A stretch of 64,000 nt of DNA from Paulinella micropora (Eukaryota > Cercozoa > Imbricatea > Euglyphida > Paulinellidae): positions 72,501 to 136,500 of the forward strand of contig WBZZ01002837.1 in NCBI GenBank assembly GCA_019918135.1. Direction: 5' to 3'. The notes under the pieces were generated by a model. It was not told the origin of the DNA and ran no database searches. It saw nothing but the letters and a program-made list of their open reading frames with translations. Numbering within the stretch: position 1 is the stretch's first letter; each line of letters opens with the position of its first letter. A program made the position numbers and the translations under genes. Shown one piece after another: positions 1 through 8,703 of the stretch.

Positions 1-57
1 GAGAGAGAGAGAGAGAGGTCACCAAAGAAAAAGGGGAAGGAGTGGATAATTTGCGTC

Positions 58-95
<38 letters not shown>

Positions 96-110
96 AATTT
101 GTTGTTGGGT
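1..110. repeat. GA and CT dinucleotide microsatellites
   Basis: A short (GA)n run lies at 1-18 and a longer (CT)n run at about 61-93. They flank the 3' end of the first minus-strand gene. The same repeat class recurs in other gaps (about 5,630-5,670, 10,380-10,400 and 47,541-47,582). Confidence 0.95.
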
Positions 111-115
111 CTTGT

Positions 116-931
116 TCACCCGGACCGCTCAGCCCTCCCCCTCATTGATTTCCAGTGGCCTTCCAGCATGCGCAGCTTCAGAGTATTTTCTCTGATAAAA
201 TACTTGCCGAACGGGTGATCATCCGCGGTGGTCTGAGCTGCTGGTGCCTCGAACTCACTGCGGGCCCTCTTGTGCAGGTTCTCCGGTGCTGCGCTCATGA
301 GAGAGGCCGCCGCGTGGCGCTCTGCCGAAACGAGCTTCTGCTGCAGATCCGACTTGGCTGGTACTGGCACTGCCTGCGCCGGGGCGCTTTTCTGTGCTGC
401 CAGCGCGCGCCTGATACTGTCCCAGCCACCCTGTCTTACGTCCACCCCCGAGCTGGCGGCAGTGTGCGTAAAGGCCGGTAGCGCGGCGTTGACCCACTTG
501 CGATGGAAACCGGACTCGCTCTCTGACATTGCCGAACTGCTTCACGCCTGCTTTTCAGCGTTCATAGCCTTGCGCTGCTCCTCGCTCAGAAACAGGCCGT
601 AGAAGTTCGCCATATCATCCGAAGCCTCCTCGGCGCAACGTGCAATACGCTCCCGCTGCGCGTCCTTCAGTCCTGCTATCTCGCTGCACATGGAGTCAAC
701 CAGGCTCTGTACCGCTCCCGTTATCTTTGTTCTCTGGCCCTCGTTGGCGATGCGCGAGATCTGCTGCGAGGCCGCCGCGATCAAGTGCGTCAAGGGCTGT
801 TTGCCGTCGAGCGGCTCTACGTCGGGCGCGGCAGGACGTGGCTCCGTAGGAGCCGCCGCCTGCTCGATGATGATTGGTTGCGGGGTCGGCACGTTGGCAG
901 GGGTCAGCCTAGTTTCTGCAGTGGTCTCCAT
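116..931 (-). pseudogene. KYF-motif protein, interrupted by in-frame TGA
   Basis: Read from the ATG at 931, the frame gives a Pro/Ala-rich N-terminus, then a helical region containing ISRIANEGQR. It meets a TGA at 542-544, then continues in the same frame from a Met codon at 529 to 116. The two halves together match, in order, the unbroken protein at 26410-27162: ISRIA versus IQKIA, then GGWDSIRRAL versus GNWESDYRLV, an Ala-rich segment with ERHAAASL versus QEHAAAVL, and a C-terminal GKYF versus DKYF. I therefore read the TGA as a nonsense mutation, or a base error, in one gene. The codon context (GCG TGA) would fit CGA changed to TGA at a CpG. The function is unknown. Confidence 0.6.
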
Positions 932-1170
932 CACGGGCCGGTTGCTGTGTAAGGAATAGGTTTTTATGGCTAGCAAGTCCAGCGCTTGTTTGGGTATAGA
1001 TTTCCAAAGAGATTCCGAATTAGGCCGCCCCCGTGCAACGCCGAGCGAGGCCCTGAAATGGGCGGGGCGGGGCGGGGCGGGAGTGCAAGCCTCACTAACA
1101 GCCCCCCCCCGAACGCCGTGCATTCTTTCGTGCGCCCCTTCCCCCCCGCTCTTCTTTCCCCCTCGTGTTT
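932..1170. promoter_or_regulatory. GC-box-like upstream region
   Basis: This gap precedes the minus-strand gene that starts at 931. It contains four tandem GGGCG units at about 1,059-1,080, which resemble a eukaryotic GC box, and a poly-C run near 1,105. The frame of the flanking minus-strand genes happens to stay open across it, but the composition does not look coding. The promoter role is inference. Confidence 0.3.
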
Positions 1171-1179
1171 GTAGCGGGG

Positions 1180-1948
1180 GCGCACAAAAAATGCCCCAAG
1201 GCTTGCGGGCGGGGTTGAATGCGACTAAGAGGCTGTCCCAGCCCCCGCCGGCGGCGTGCGAGGCGCGGTTTAGGTAATTTTCCCTATAAGCCAGACGGCT
1301 CAGGTCCGCGGTCTGGTGGGGCAGATTAACGTCCCAGCTAGTGGTGACCGGTTCCATGTACACGAAGCAGTTCTCGGGCGCCAGCGCGCACTCGCCCAGG
1401 AAATACGTGCCCGGGCGGGCCCCGCGCTTGCAGCACGAATTTTCTAGCACCCAGGCCTGGTTGGTTACGATGTGCTGGATGCTAGGGCCCTTGGGGCCGT
1501 CGGGGTCGCGCAGGCGCCGCACGCTCGTCACCCCCTCCTCATTGTCTTACGGGTACGTGTACATGAACAGTGATCTCGCTTGCGCATCATACCTGGTGGC
1601 GGCAACGTAGCCCCAGCTCTGGATCTTTTCGCTGTTAGCCAGGCAAGGGTCGTGTGAGTTGTCCATGTGTTCGTAAAAGCAGGGCCTGCCTATCATAGCC
1701 TCGGCAATGATGGCCAGTTCTTGGTCCGAAAGCTGCAGGCTGTAGTGCTCGCGTGCCTCGGGGTGTCCATTGTGACGCTTTTCTTCTAGAATGTCGTGCC
1801 TTAGAGCGTTTTCGTAAAGGCAATGTTCAAAGACCCAGACCGCGCCGGCAGCGTCTAGCGGAACGGGTGGTTCAGCACCAAAGGAAACGCAGCGCGAGGG
1901 GTCCGTCTGCTCGCCTCGTGTCCTAATGTCACGCCTCCGTTGCTGCAT
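1180..1948 (-). CDS. Unknown protein with weak maturation-protease-like signature, in-frame TAA
   Basis: The start is taken at the ATG at 1948 (MQQRRRDIR). The frame runs about 130 codons to a TAA at 1547-1549, then continues in the same frame (after DNEEG) for at least 100 more protein-like residues. The true end is unclear. The segment IGRPCFYEHMD, followed about 20 residues later by WGYVAATRYD, recalls the G[KR]P...H...G.V...D pattern of HK97/herpes-type prohead proteases, whose conserved His follows the GKP turn. No catalytic Ser can be assigned with confidence, so the protease idea is only a lead. The in-frame TAA suggests either decay or a base error. Confidence 0.4.
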
Positions 1949-2962
1949 GGGGGCCTGAGCCGCACCAAAACAAAAACAAACACACACAACAAGCCACACC
2001 CACGCATAAACACACACACACCAAAACAAAACGCGGGGGGGGGGGGGGGTGGAGGAAAGGAGGGAGGGGCACAAAAAAAAAAGAACAGAAAGGAAAAAAA
2101 AACGGGGGGAGGGGGCGGGGAAAGGGGAGGATGGCAGGGGAGGGGAGGGGCCGGGAAAAGGGGAAGGATGGCAAGGGGGGGGGGGGCCGGGAAAAAAAGC
2201 TACTAGGATAGACAAAAAAAAAAGGGGGACTGGAGAAGGGGCAACAGAAAATTTGGGGGGGGGGGGAGTAGAGAAGAAATGGGGAAGGTGTTATTTGACA
2301 GGCTCTTTTTTTGTTTCTTAGGTTTTCAGCGCAGGGAAGGCCGCGCTCTCTCCCTTCCCCCTCCCGGGAAGCTGGTAAATAAAAAAAAAGCAGACAATCC
2401 GCCCCCCCCCCCCCCCCGCACACAGTTTCCTGTCCGATCTTTGTTCGCCTCTTGTTGTTTGCCTGCTGGCCCCCCCCCCCCCCCTCTCCTCCCCTCCACA
2501 TATAAATAAGGGTGGGGGACAGGGAGATGGGGACAATGGGGGACAGGGAGATGGCAGACAGTGGGAGAGGGGGGGGGGGAGAAGAGACATGAGCGGCACA
2601 GGGAACGGGGGAAGGGGGGGGGGGGGCCGGCAAGAGCGGGGGGGGGGAGGGGGGGAAGAGACATGTGCGAGCACAGGGAAACAGGGGGAACAGGGGCAGG
2701 GGGGGGGGTTTGTCGGCCGCGGGGGGGGGGGGGGGGGAACAACAGGGAGGCAGGTGAGAGAGAGAGAGAGCGGGGGGGGGGGGAGAAACAGTGTTGGGGA
2801 AGAGAGGGAGGGGGGGGGGAGAAATAGTGTCGGGGAAGAGAGAGGAGGGGGCGCGATGACCAAAAAAACAAGCGCGTCTGCGGGAGGCGGTCCCCCCCCT
2901 TCCCTTGTGTTTTTTTTGGAAGCAATAGCATAAACCACAAGCCGCTGGTCACAGAAACAAGA
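1949..2962. repeat. Poly-G/poly-A low-complexity gap
   Basis: About 1 kb of purine-rich DNA on the plus strand with many G runs of 9-17 bases, A runs and GGGA repeats. Long open frames here encode only Gly/Arg/Glu or Pro/Ser repeats and have no protein-like composition. No gene is visible. It forms the region upstream of the H3 gene. Confidence 0.85.
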
Positions 2963-3441
2963 ATGGCTCGTAGAAATACCCCAAAGAGCAAGAGCAGACT
3001 CCAAGAAGGCGCGCGAGGTCGTCAAAAAGGCTGACGACTCCAGCAAGAAAAACAGAAGCAGCACAGCAACACTCACAGCAAGACTCACAGCAAGAAGAGC
3101 CCGAACAACGCCCCAAGAGAGTGATCAAGCGTTACCGCTTGCTGAACGCAGAGTGCAACAGGGCCCAAAAGTTTAGTCTGAACCACCTCGCACTCCGGCG
3201 GGCACCGTTCCGCCGACGCCTGTACAAACAAGTTATGCAAATCGGGGGCAGGGTCAAGAGATACAACAAATCAGCCCTGTATGCACTCATGATTGCGGCC
3301 GAAGACCACCTACGCTCTCTTTTTGAAAAAAGTAAGAGATTAGCAATCTTACAGAAACAGCACACGTTGCGGCACAAACATTGGCGATTCGCTGAATTCG
3401 AGGAGAAGATGTCGATGCAAAGGATGGTGCCGAACCCTTGA
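2963..3441 (+). CDS. Histone H3-like protein (frameshifted N-tail)
   Basis: The fold matches core histone H3. LRRAPFRRRLYKQV aligns with IRKLPFQRLVREI (helix N and helix 1), SALYALMIAAEDHLRSLFE with SAVMALQEASEAYLVALFE (helix 2), and the following RLAILQKQHTLRHKHW with the loop 2/helix 3 segment of H3. The ATG at 2963 starts MARRNTPKSKS, which resembles the canonical MARTKQTARKS start. The ATG frame must slip by one register between about 2,995 and 3,060 to enter the histone-fold frame, which is stop-free from 2,974. The linker is rich in Arg, Lys and Gln. The gene ends with TGA at 3439. It probably acts with the H4 at 7818 in packaging viral DNA. H2A and H2B are not in this window. Confidence 0.85.
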
Positions 3442-3626
3442 AAGACGCTTATGTCCAAACAGAAAAAGCCTCCCGGCCGCAAAAAGTATTATTAAAAGCA
3501 ACTGCTTGGCTTTTTTTTGGGTTTGAGATGCTGCAAACCCGGTACTGCAGGGCGCGCAGGGGTCTAAGCTGCTAACCGACCGGCCAAGTTTAAAAGACAG
3601 AAGTGCGCTACCTAATCTTTGTTTTT
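3442..3626. other. Short gap between H3 and the RhoGEF-like gene
   Basis: AT-richer spacer between two converging genes. It contains T and A runs but no recognisable histone stem-loop, tRNA or terminator hairpin. Confidence 0.6.
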
Positions 3627-5609
3627 TTATTGGTGGTTGTTTCCTTTTTCTTCTTCAAAGCCATTCAGCGAACCTTCGCTGGTCGAGCCGTCGGAGCAAG
3701 GTGTCAGAACAATGCGACGCGAACTCAGCCTACCTTGCAAAAAGCCGGGGGACTCCAAGCTAAAGCTTTTATTTGCCAGCGTGGGGGTTTTTTGTAATTC
3801 CAGGAGTTGGTGCTGGAGGTCTTCTGCGCCAAAGGGCAGGCTGTGTCTGGGCGAGCCGGGCTCGCTCCTAGTTTCCCCGCGGTTCACACACCTGCTCGTG
3901 CAGGGCTCGGGCATACTGTAGCAAGTGGAGCTCCTGAGCCTGGTCAGCACGGGGGGTGCTGACGCGACCCTATTGTGCGACTGTGAGGCCTGGCGTCCTG
4001 CCGGGCCCTCGAAATCAACGTTGTCAGCCACGTCGTTTTCCAGAGCGGGTGGCTCTCCCTCCACTGGGTTGGAAATGCCGGACAGCATATCGGAACGGCG
4101 GCGGGGCGGCGCCGTGCTAGGCGCCCGTGGGTAAGGCCTGCACGGCGACAGCAGGCCGTGCTCTGAGCCGCTCGCCCTTGGGGGTAGCGGCAGCCTGCGA
4201 GGCAACACAGGGACGGCCGCGCTTAACGTGCCCGTTCCCAAATCTGCTGAACGCGATTTGGGTAAGGGTGGCAGTGTACGCTGCCGGCGTAGCGGGGCGT
4301 CCGTTGTGTCCAAAACTAGCCCGGGGGGGACGCGGCGCGGGGGAGGGGCCCTCGGAGGAGGGGGTGGCGGGGCGGGCGGCACGGCCCCGCCGCCCAATCC
4401 GTCGGTTGTAGGTGAGCTAGCGAGCGGTTCGTCCGCGCTGTCTCTGGGAACAAGCGTCCGCGGCTCGGAGGTGGTGCTGCCCGTCAAGATGTCCCAGGAA
4501 ATTCTGTTAGGCGTGGAAATTGGCGAGGGAGTCGGCGAGGCGTCAAGAGCGGCGCCTGAGCCACGGACCGCATTCACAAAAGGCCCGCCCTGCTTGCTAT
4601 CTAAATCATAGACCCCCGTAGCGCGCAGCAGGGCCACCCAGCTCTTGCAGGACCCCCGCGGCACGTGCAGCAGCAGGTCCGTGCCCTGTGCTTCTGAATC
4701 ATCGTACTGCCCCAAATGTTTCAGCCTAAGCTCGGGCTGGCACTCGGGCGCCTGCTCGGGCGGGGTCACAAACCGCAAATTGCGCTGGTGCATCATGAGC
4801 CTGACGCCTACAGCCAGCGGTCTGGCGCTTGCGGGGGGGTCCGCCGCGCCGTCTACGGGGTGCAGGGGGGAGATGGGCGGCAACGCCCTGATATGTGGTT
4901 CCGAACTGCTGGCCGAACAGAAGATGATGCAGTCGGGATAGATGAAGGCGCGCGCTTCCCGGTAGGACGTGCCGTAGCGCCCGCCGGGCTTGTCAAGACT
5001 GAAGAAAAGCAGGCCAAAGCCGCTGGGATACTGCTGCTGGTTTGACAACTGTAGAAACTGCGCCAGCCTCGCGTAGATATGATCGAACAAGCCCTTTTCC
5101 GCCAGGCGTTTCGCGGACGCTAGCGACAGGCGCAGGGCGTCTCCGTCCGGCAGTGTCTCCCGAAGGCCCCAGAGCGCCAGCAGTTGCGCGTACGGGTAGC
5201 TAAGGGCTGCGGCGAGGTCTTGGTTGTGGACCAATGTCCTGACGGCTCGCAGCCAGGCCTTGCCCCTGCTCGAAACGCCAATGGCGGCCCTGATGCACGT
5301 CATGTGCGTGTCGGTAGCCGCGTGCCAGCGTGTAAAAGAGTCCAGGCGCGGGATAATTTCGCGCTGAATTACCTGCGCTACTTCCTCATGGCTGAGGGAG
5401 GTTTGGGTGAGAATATTGCTGGCGACGGTGTGTAGCGACGCCGGCAACGACTCGTAGATGGAAAAAACAATACTGCCCCCGTCACGGTGCCCCTCCACGA
5501 GCACGCGCGTCAGGGGCTGGACGTACAAGCATTGTAGCAGGCAGTATTCAGTAATGAAGCCCAGTGCCCACACCCTGAGCCCGCCCACCCTGGTGTTCAT
5601 GCACCTCAC
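3627..5609 (-). CDS. RhoGEF (DH-PH)-like protein with proline-rich tail
   Basis: Intact 660-residue frame. The N-terminal ~180 residues look like a Dbl-homology domain: TEYCLLQCLYVQPL near residue 19 matches the first conserved DH helix, and YPYAQLLALWGLRETLPDG near residue 138, followed by an Ala/Lys-rich helix ending LAEKG, matches the conserved DH helix that normally reads YPLLLKELL. A beta-rich region (residues about 185-370, including YREARAFIYPDCIIF) is in the right place for a PH domain. Residues about 390-580 are Pro/Arg/Ser-rich, with PPPPPPRAPPPRR resembling an SH3 or profilin ligand. Such proteins activate Rho-family GTPases, so a role in host actin control is possible. The domain call is by motif, not alignment. 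The frame begins almost at the DH domain, so some N-terminus may be missing. Confidence 0.5.
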   Translation of the reverse strand: MRCMNTRVGGLRVWALGFITEYCLLQCLYVQPLTRVLVEGHRDGGSIVFSIYESLPASLHTVASNILTQTSLSHEEVAQVIQREIIPRLDSFTRWHAATDTHMTCIRAAIGVSSRGKAWLRAVRTLVHNQDLAAALSYPYAQLLALWGLRETLPDGDALRLSLASAKRLAEKGLFDHIYARLAQFLQLSNQQQYPSGFGLLFFSLDKPGGRYGTSYREARAFIYPDCIIFCSASSSEPHIRALPPISPLHPVDGAADPPASARPLAVGVRLMMHQRNLRFVTPPEQAPECQPELRLKHLGQYDDSEAQGTDLLLHVPRGSCKSWVALLRATGVYDLDSKQGGPFVNAVRGSGAALDASPTPSPISTPNRISWDILTGSTTSEPRTLVPRDSADEPLASSPTTDGLGGGAVPPAPPPPPPRAPPPRRVPPGLVLDTTDAPLRRQRTLPPLPKSRSADLGTGTLSAAVPVLPRRLPLPPRASGSEHGLLSPCRPYPRAPSTAPPRRRSDMLSGISNPVEGEPPALENDVADNVDFEGPAGRQASQSHNRVASAPPVLTRLRSSTCYSMPEPCTSRCVNRGETRSEPGSPRHSLPFGAEDLQHQLLELQKTPTLANKSFSLESPGFLQGRLSSRRIVLTPCSDGSTSEGSLNGFEEEKGNNHQ

Positions 5610-5629
5610 CTCTCCCCTGTCTCTCCCCT

Positions 5630-5669
<40 letters not shown>

Positions 5670-6519
5670 CCAGAGACAGAGAGTGGCAGGAGCAGAGCCA
5701 GAGACTGGGGGGGGGGGATGAATGGAGGTTTGCAAGACAGGGAAAGAGAAAGAAAGGGGGAGGGAGGAAGGGGGACGGCTGAGCTGGGTTAGAAGTAAGG
5801 GCGGGGGAGGGAAGAAGGGGGTGGGGAGGGAAGAAGGGGGTGGGGGGGGCAGTGTGTGTTTGTGTGGCTGTGATATTGTTTTTCTTTTTTTTTGCTCTTT
5901 TTTTTAACAGAAATAGAAACGCACGGGAAGGAAAACTGTGGCGGGGGGAGGGACGAGGAGGGGGGGGACAGACGCAAACAGAAAGCAAAGCCACGGATGG
6001 AATGTATTCGTCTGGGCCAGCACCTACCATCCCCCCCCCCTCCCCATTTCCCCCGCCCCGCCGATTCCCCCCCCCCCCCTCCCCCCCGTTCATAAGCCCT
6101 TTTTTTGCGAAAAAAGTGAAAGAGAGGTGGGGGGGGGGGAAGAGGCCAGGCGACGAGGGGAGGGAGGGCAACATGGGGTGGCTTATGAAAGGCGAGGGAA
6201 AGGGAGGGGGGGGGGGCGGGAGACGTCAGGCGCGGGTAAAAGAGAGCAAGTGGAACACACTTTCCTTTTTTTTGGGGGTAGAGAGGGAGGGGGTTTTTTT
6301 TGTGTTTTGTTTTGTGGGCCCCGTAGTTCCCTTGCTGGTATTCTCAAAAGCAAAACCCTTTCCCACCACACCCCGCGCTTCCCCCCCCCCCCCCCCCCAC
6401 CTGCCCTCCGCCGCCCCCCCCTCCTCCGCTTTGCACTCCCCCCCCCCCCCTCCGTTTTTTTTGTCTTGGTTCTGTTGGTTTTTGCTTCCCCCCTCCCCTA
6501 ATCTCTTATTCCCGGCCAA
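5610..6519. repeat. GA microsatellite and poly-G/poly-C gap
   Basis: About 900 bases holding a (GA)n run at 5,630-5,670, poly-G and poly-C blocks of 9-18 bases and short T runs. Predicted frames encode simple Pro, Gly or Ser repeats only. No gene is recognised. Confidence 0.8.
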
Positions 6520-7020
6520 ATGCTACTAGCGCTGGCTGTGCTTGCGACAGTCTATCGCGCCCTGAACGTAGTCTCAAGCTACCGCAGCTCGGATGGCGGG
6601 GATTCCACGTTGCTCGAGCTTTCTTTTGACCAGGGGGACCTGCCTTCCAGCCAGGCCGAGGGCGTATTACAATTTCAGGTCGAAGGCGCGGCCGTCGGCG
6701 CGGGGCTGCGCGGCCTGCTGCAGGGAACCCTAACTGTGGCACCGCCCGAATCAGTCGTGGAACGCAGCCTGCTGGGCTACGTGCCGGAAGGCTCGAACAC
6801 ACGCACGTTCAGTCTGTGTAACCAATTGCAGAACGAGGCGCAGCTGGCGGGCGCGAGCGAACGGGAGTCGGCGCTGGCGGATTACTCGCTGCAAGCCCTC
6901 CAGGCACAGGCCCAACAAAACAACAGCAGGCGCCAGCAGTTGCAACAGGTGTCAGACGGCGTGCAGCCCTGTCCCGACGGCGACGCGGAATGCAAGGCGC
7001 TCAACGCAGACTCTCCCGGT
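6520..7020 (+). CDS. Small secreted or membrane-anchored protein, 3' end unclear
   Basis: The ATG at 6520 opens with a hydrophobic MLLALAVLATVYRAL, a plausible signal peptide or anchor. It is followed by a mixed-composition region of about 150 residues (ELSFDQGDLP, GLLQGTLTVAPPESV), a Gln-rich helix (LQALQAQAQQNNSRRQQLQQ) and a short Cys pair (CPDGDAEC). After about 7,020 the frame enters poly-C DNA and reads as Pro/Ser/Phe repeats until 7671, so the real C-terminus is probably near 7,020-7,060 or lost by an indel. No family is recognised. Confidence 0.5.
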
Positions 7021-7281
7021 CGTTATATCACACGCCCCTTTCTTCCACCCCGCACAGTAAATCCCCCACCCCCCCACCCCCCTTCCCCGTTCCCCCCGCA
7101 CAGTAAATCCCCCACCCCCCCCCCCCCCCCCAACCCCCTTCCCCGTTCCCCCCGCGCCTTCTTCCCCCCCCCCCCTTTTCTCTTTTCCCTCGCGCAGTCT
7201 CTCTCTCTTTTCCTTCTACTCCGCCCAAAACAAGATGGGAGTGAGACCACAAAAAAATGCTTTTCCCCTCCCGCGCCTCCT

Positions 7282-7314
<33 letters not shown>

Positions 7315-7680
7315 TTCCCCTCTTCCGTTCATTTTTTCTGTGTTGGCCCCCCCCCCTCTCCCGTTCCCCTTTTTTTCGGGGGCGTTCCTTTTCTGTGTTG
7401 GCCCCCCCCCCCTCTCCCGTTCCCCTTTTTTTGGGGGGGTTCCTTTTCTGTGTTGGCCCCCCCCCCCTACTTGCGTCCCGAACGCCATGTTTGGGCGCGG
7501 GCTGGGTGTTTGTGGCGTGCCTGGCCCCCCCCCCCCCCCCCTCTCGCAAACCCCCCCCCCCCCCCCCCCCGTGCTTGCTCTCCCCTCCCGCGCCTCCGCC
7601 CCCCCCCCTTTTTTTTTGTTTCCACTCTCTCCCTCCCCCCCCCCCCCCCTTCTCGTCACCGCCACCTCTAGCTGTCGCCA
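7021..7680. repeat. Poly-C tract block with short direct repeats
   Basis: C runs of up to about 35 bases alternate with a repeated module (near 7,340-7,460) that reads roughly TTCTGTGTTGGCCCCCC, present at least three times. Two copies of a CGCACAGTAAATCCCCCAC module lie near 7,054 and 7,097. It is non-coding in appearance. Confidence 0.8.
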
Positions 7681-7817
7681 AGAAAAAACGCAAGGTGGTG
7701 CCATGGCCTTTTGGTAGTGCCACACATTTCCAACAAGGCACACAATCAAGCACCCCCCTTTCGTTTTTCTCCACACCCACTTTCTTTTTTTTTTACATTT
7801 CACTTGCACACCAAGCC

Positions 7818-8444
7818 ATGTCCGCGACCGAGAACAAGCACGACCGCGATGACGAGAACAAGGGCACGAAGCCAAGCGCGACGGTTGCCAAGGCAACCGA
7901 GGAGCCAGCCAAGCCAGCCCGCGACAAGCGCGAAAAACAGAGACCCCTAGCGCGCAGGCACAGGCGCCGCGAGTGCCCCGAGGTGGGTATGCTGTGGCCC
8001 TCGGAAGTCAAGATGCTGGCTAGACAGTACAGGATCGGCCGGCTGGGCGGCAGGAAGTTGCGGCGCAGCGTGACCGACTCGCTCGACGACTTCGTGCGGG
8101 TCATGCACGAGCGCGTGGACCTGTATGGCGGGGAGAACTGCGGCCGCAAGACGGCCCGGGTCGAGGATGTGCTCAGGGCATACAAGACGGGCTTCGGCCG
8201 CCGGCTGTACCTGGGCGTGGACGAGCCGCCCGCCAAGAAACGCCGCACCAGCAGGAAGGGGAAGAGGAGGAAGAGGAGGAAGAGGAGGAAGAGGAGGAAG
8301 AGGAGGAGAAGGAGGAGCGCGACGACGCCCCCGCAACGACAGCAGCAGCAGCATCGGACTGACAATTTCAAACACACGAGAGAGGAGACGGCCAGTAGTC
8401 AGTCTAGTTCGATCAGACAAGTAAATTTCTTTTTCTTTAATTAA
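7818..8444 (+). CDS. Histone H4-like protein with long charged tails
   Basis: The ATG at 7818 gives 208 residues. The central part aligns with the whole H4 fold: VKMLARQYRIGRLGG with IRRLARRGGVKRISG (helix 1), SLDDFVRVMHERVDLY with TRGVLKVFLENVIRDAVTY (helix 2), and ARVEDVLRAYKTGFGRRLY with VTAMDVVYALKRQGRTLY (helix 3 and C-terminus). Canonical H4 is about 103 residues. Here an N-tail of ~65 residues (Lys/Asp/Glu/Ala-rich, not the canonical Gly/Lys H4 tail) and a C-tail are added. In the open frame a GAGGAA repeat (8,258-8,315) encodes KRRKRR repeats. One register over, the same repeat encodes an acidic poly-Glu tail ending naturally at TGA 8360. Pairs with the H3 at 2963. Confidence 0.85.
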   Translation: MSATENKHDRDDENKGTKPSATVAKATEEPAKPARDKREKQRPLARRHRRRECPEVGMLWPSEVKMLARQYRIGRLGGRKLRRSVTDSLDDFVRVMHERVDLYGGENCGRKTARVEDVLRAYKTGFGRRLYLGVDEPPAKKRRTSRKGKRRKRRKRRKRRKRRRRRSATTPPQRQQQQHRTDNFKHTREETASSQSSSIRQVNFFFFN

Positions 8445-8703
8445 AACAAAAAAAAACCCAAGAGCAAAAGATTTCTGGCCATCACCAGATCAAGCAGGGG
8501 GGGTTTGGAAGCGGTCAAAAAGTGCTAGCTATCTCGGGCAGAGTTGGAAGTGTTTTTTTGCTTTGGGTGGTTCAGCAGAAAGCTCTTCTTCGGGACACAT
8601 CCCCCCGCCCTCAGTCCCCCCCCCCCACCTTTCCTCTCTCTCTCTCTCTCTCTGCTTTTTCTCCTTGTACTTTCTTTTCTTTTTGTGCGCAGGCCCCGTC
8701 CAT
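8445..8703. other. Gap between H4 and the membrane-protein gene
   Basis: Convergent spacer with an A-rich stretch just after the H4 stop (possible polyadenylation region), a poly-C run near 8,620 and a (CT)n run at about 8,636-8,653. No gene is visible. Confidence 0.7.

Noticed and set aside
1929..2991. Several 200+ codon frames across poly-C/poly-G DNA on both strands
   Set aside because: They encode only Pro/Ser/Phe or Gly/Arg/Glu repeats and exist because homopolymer DNA lacks stops.
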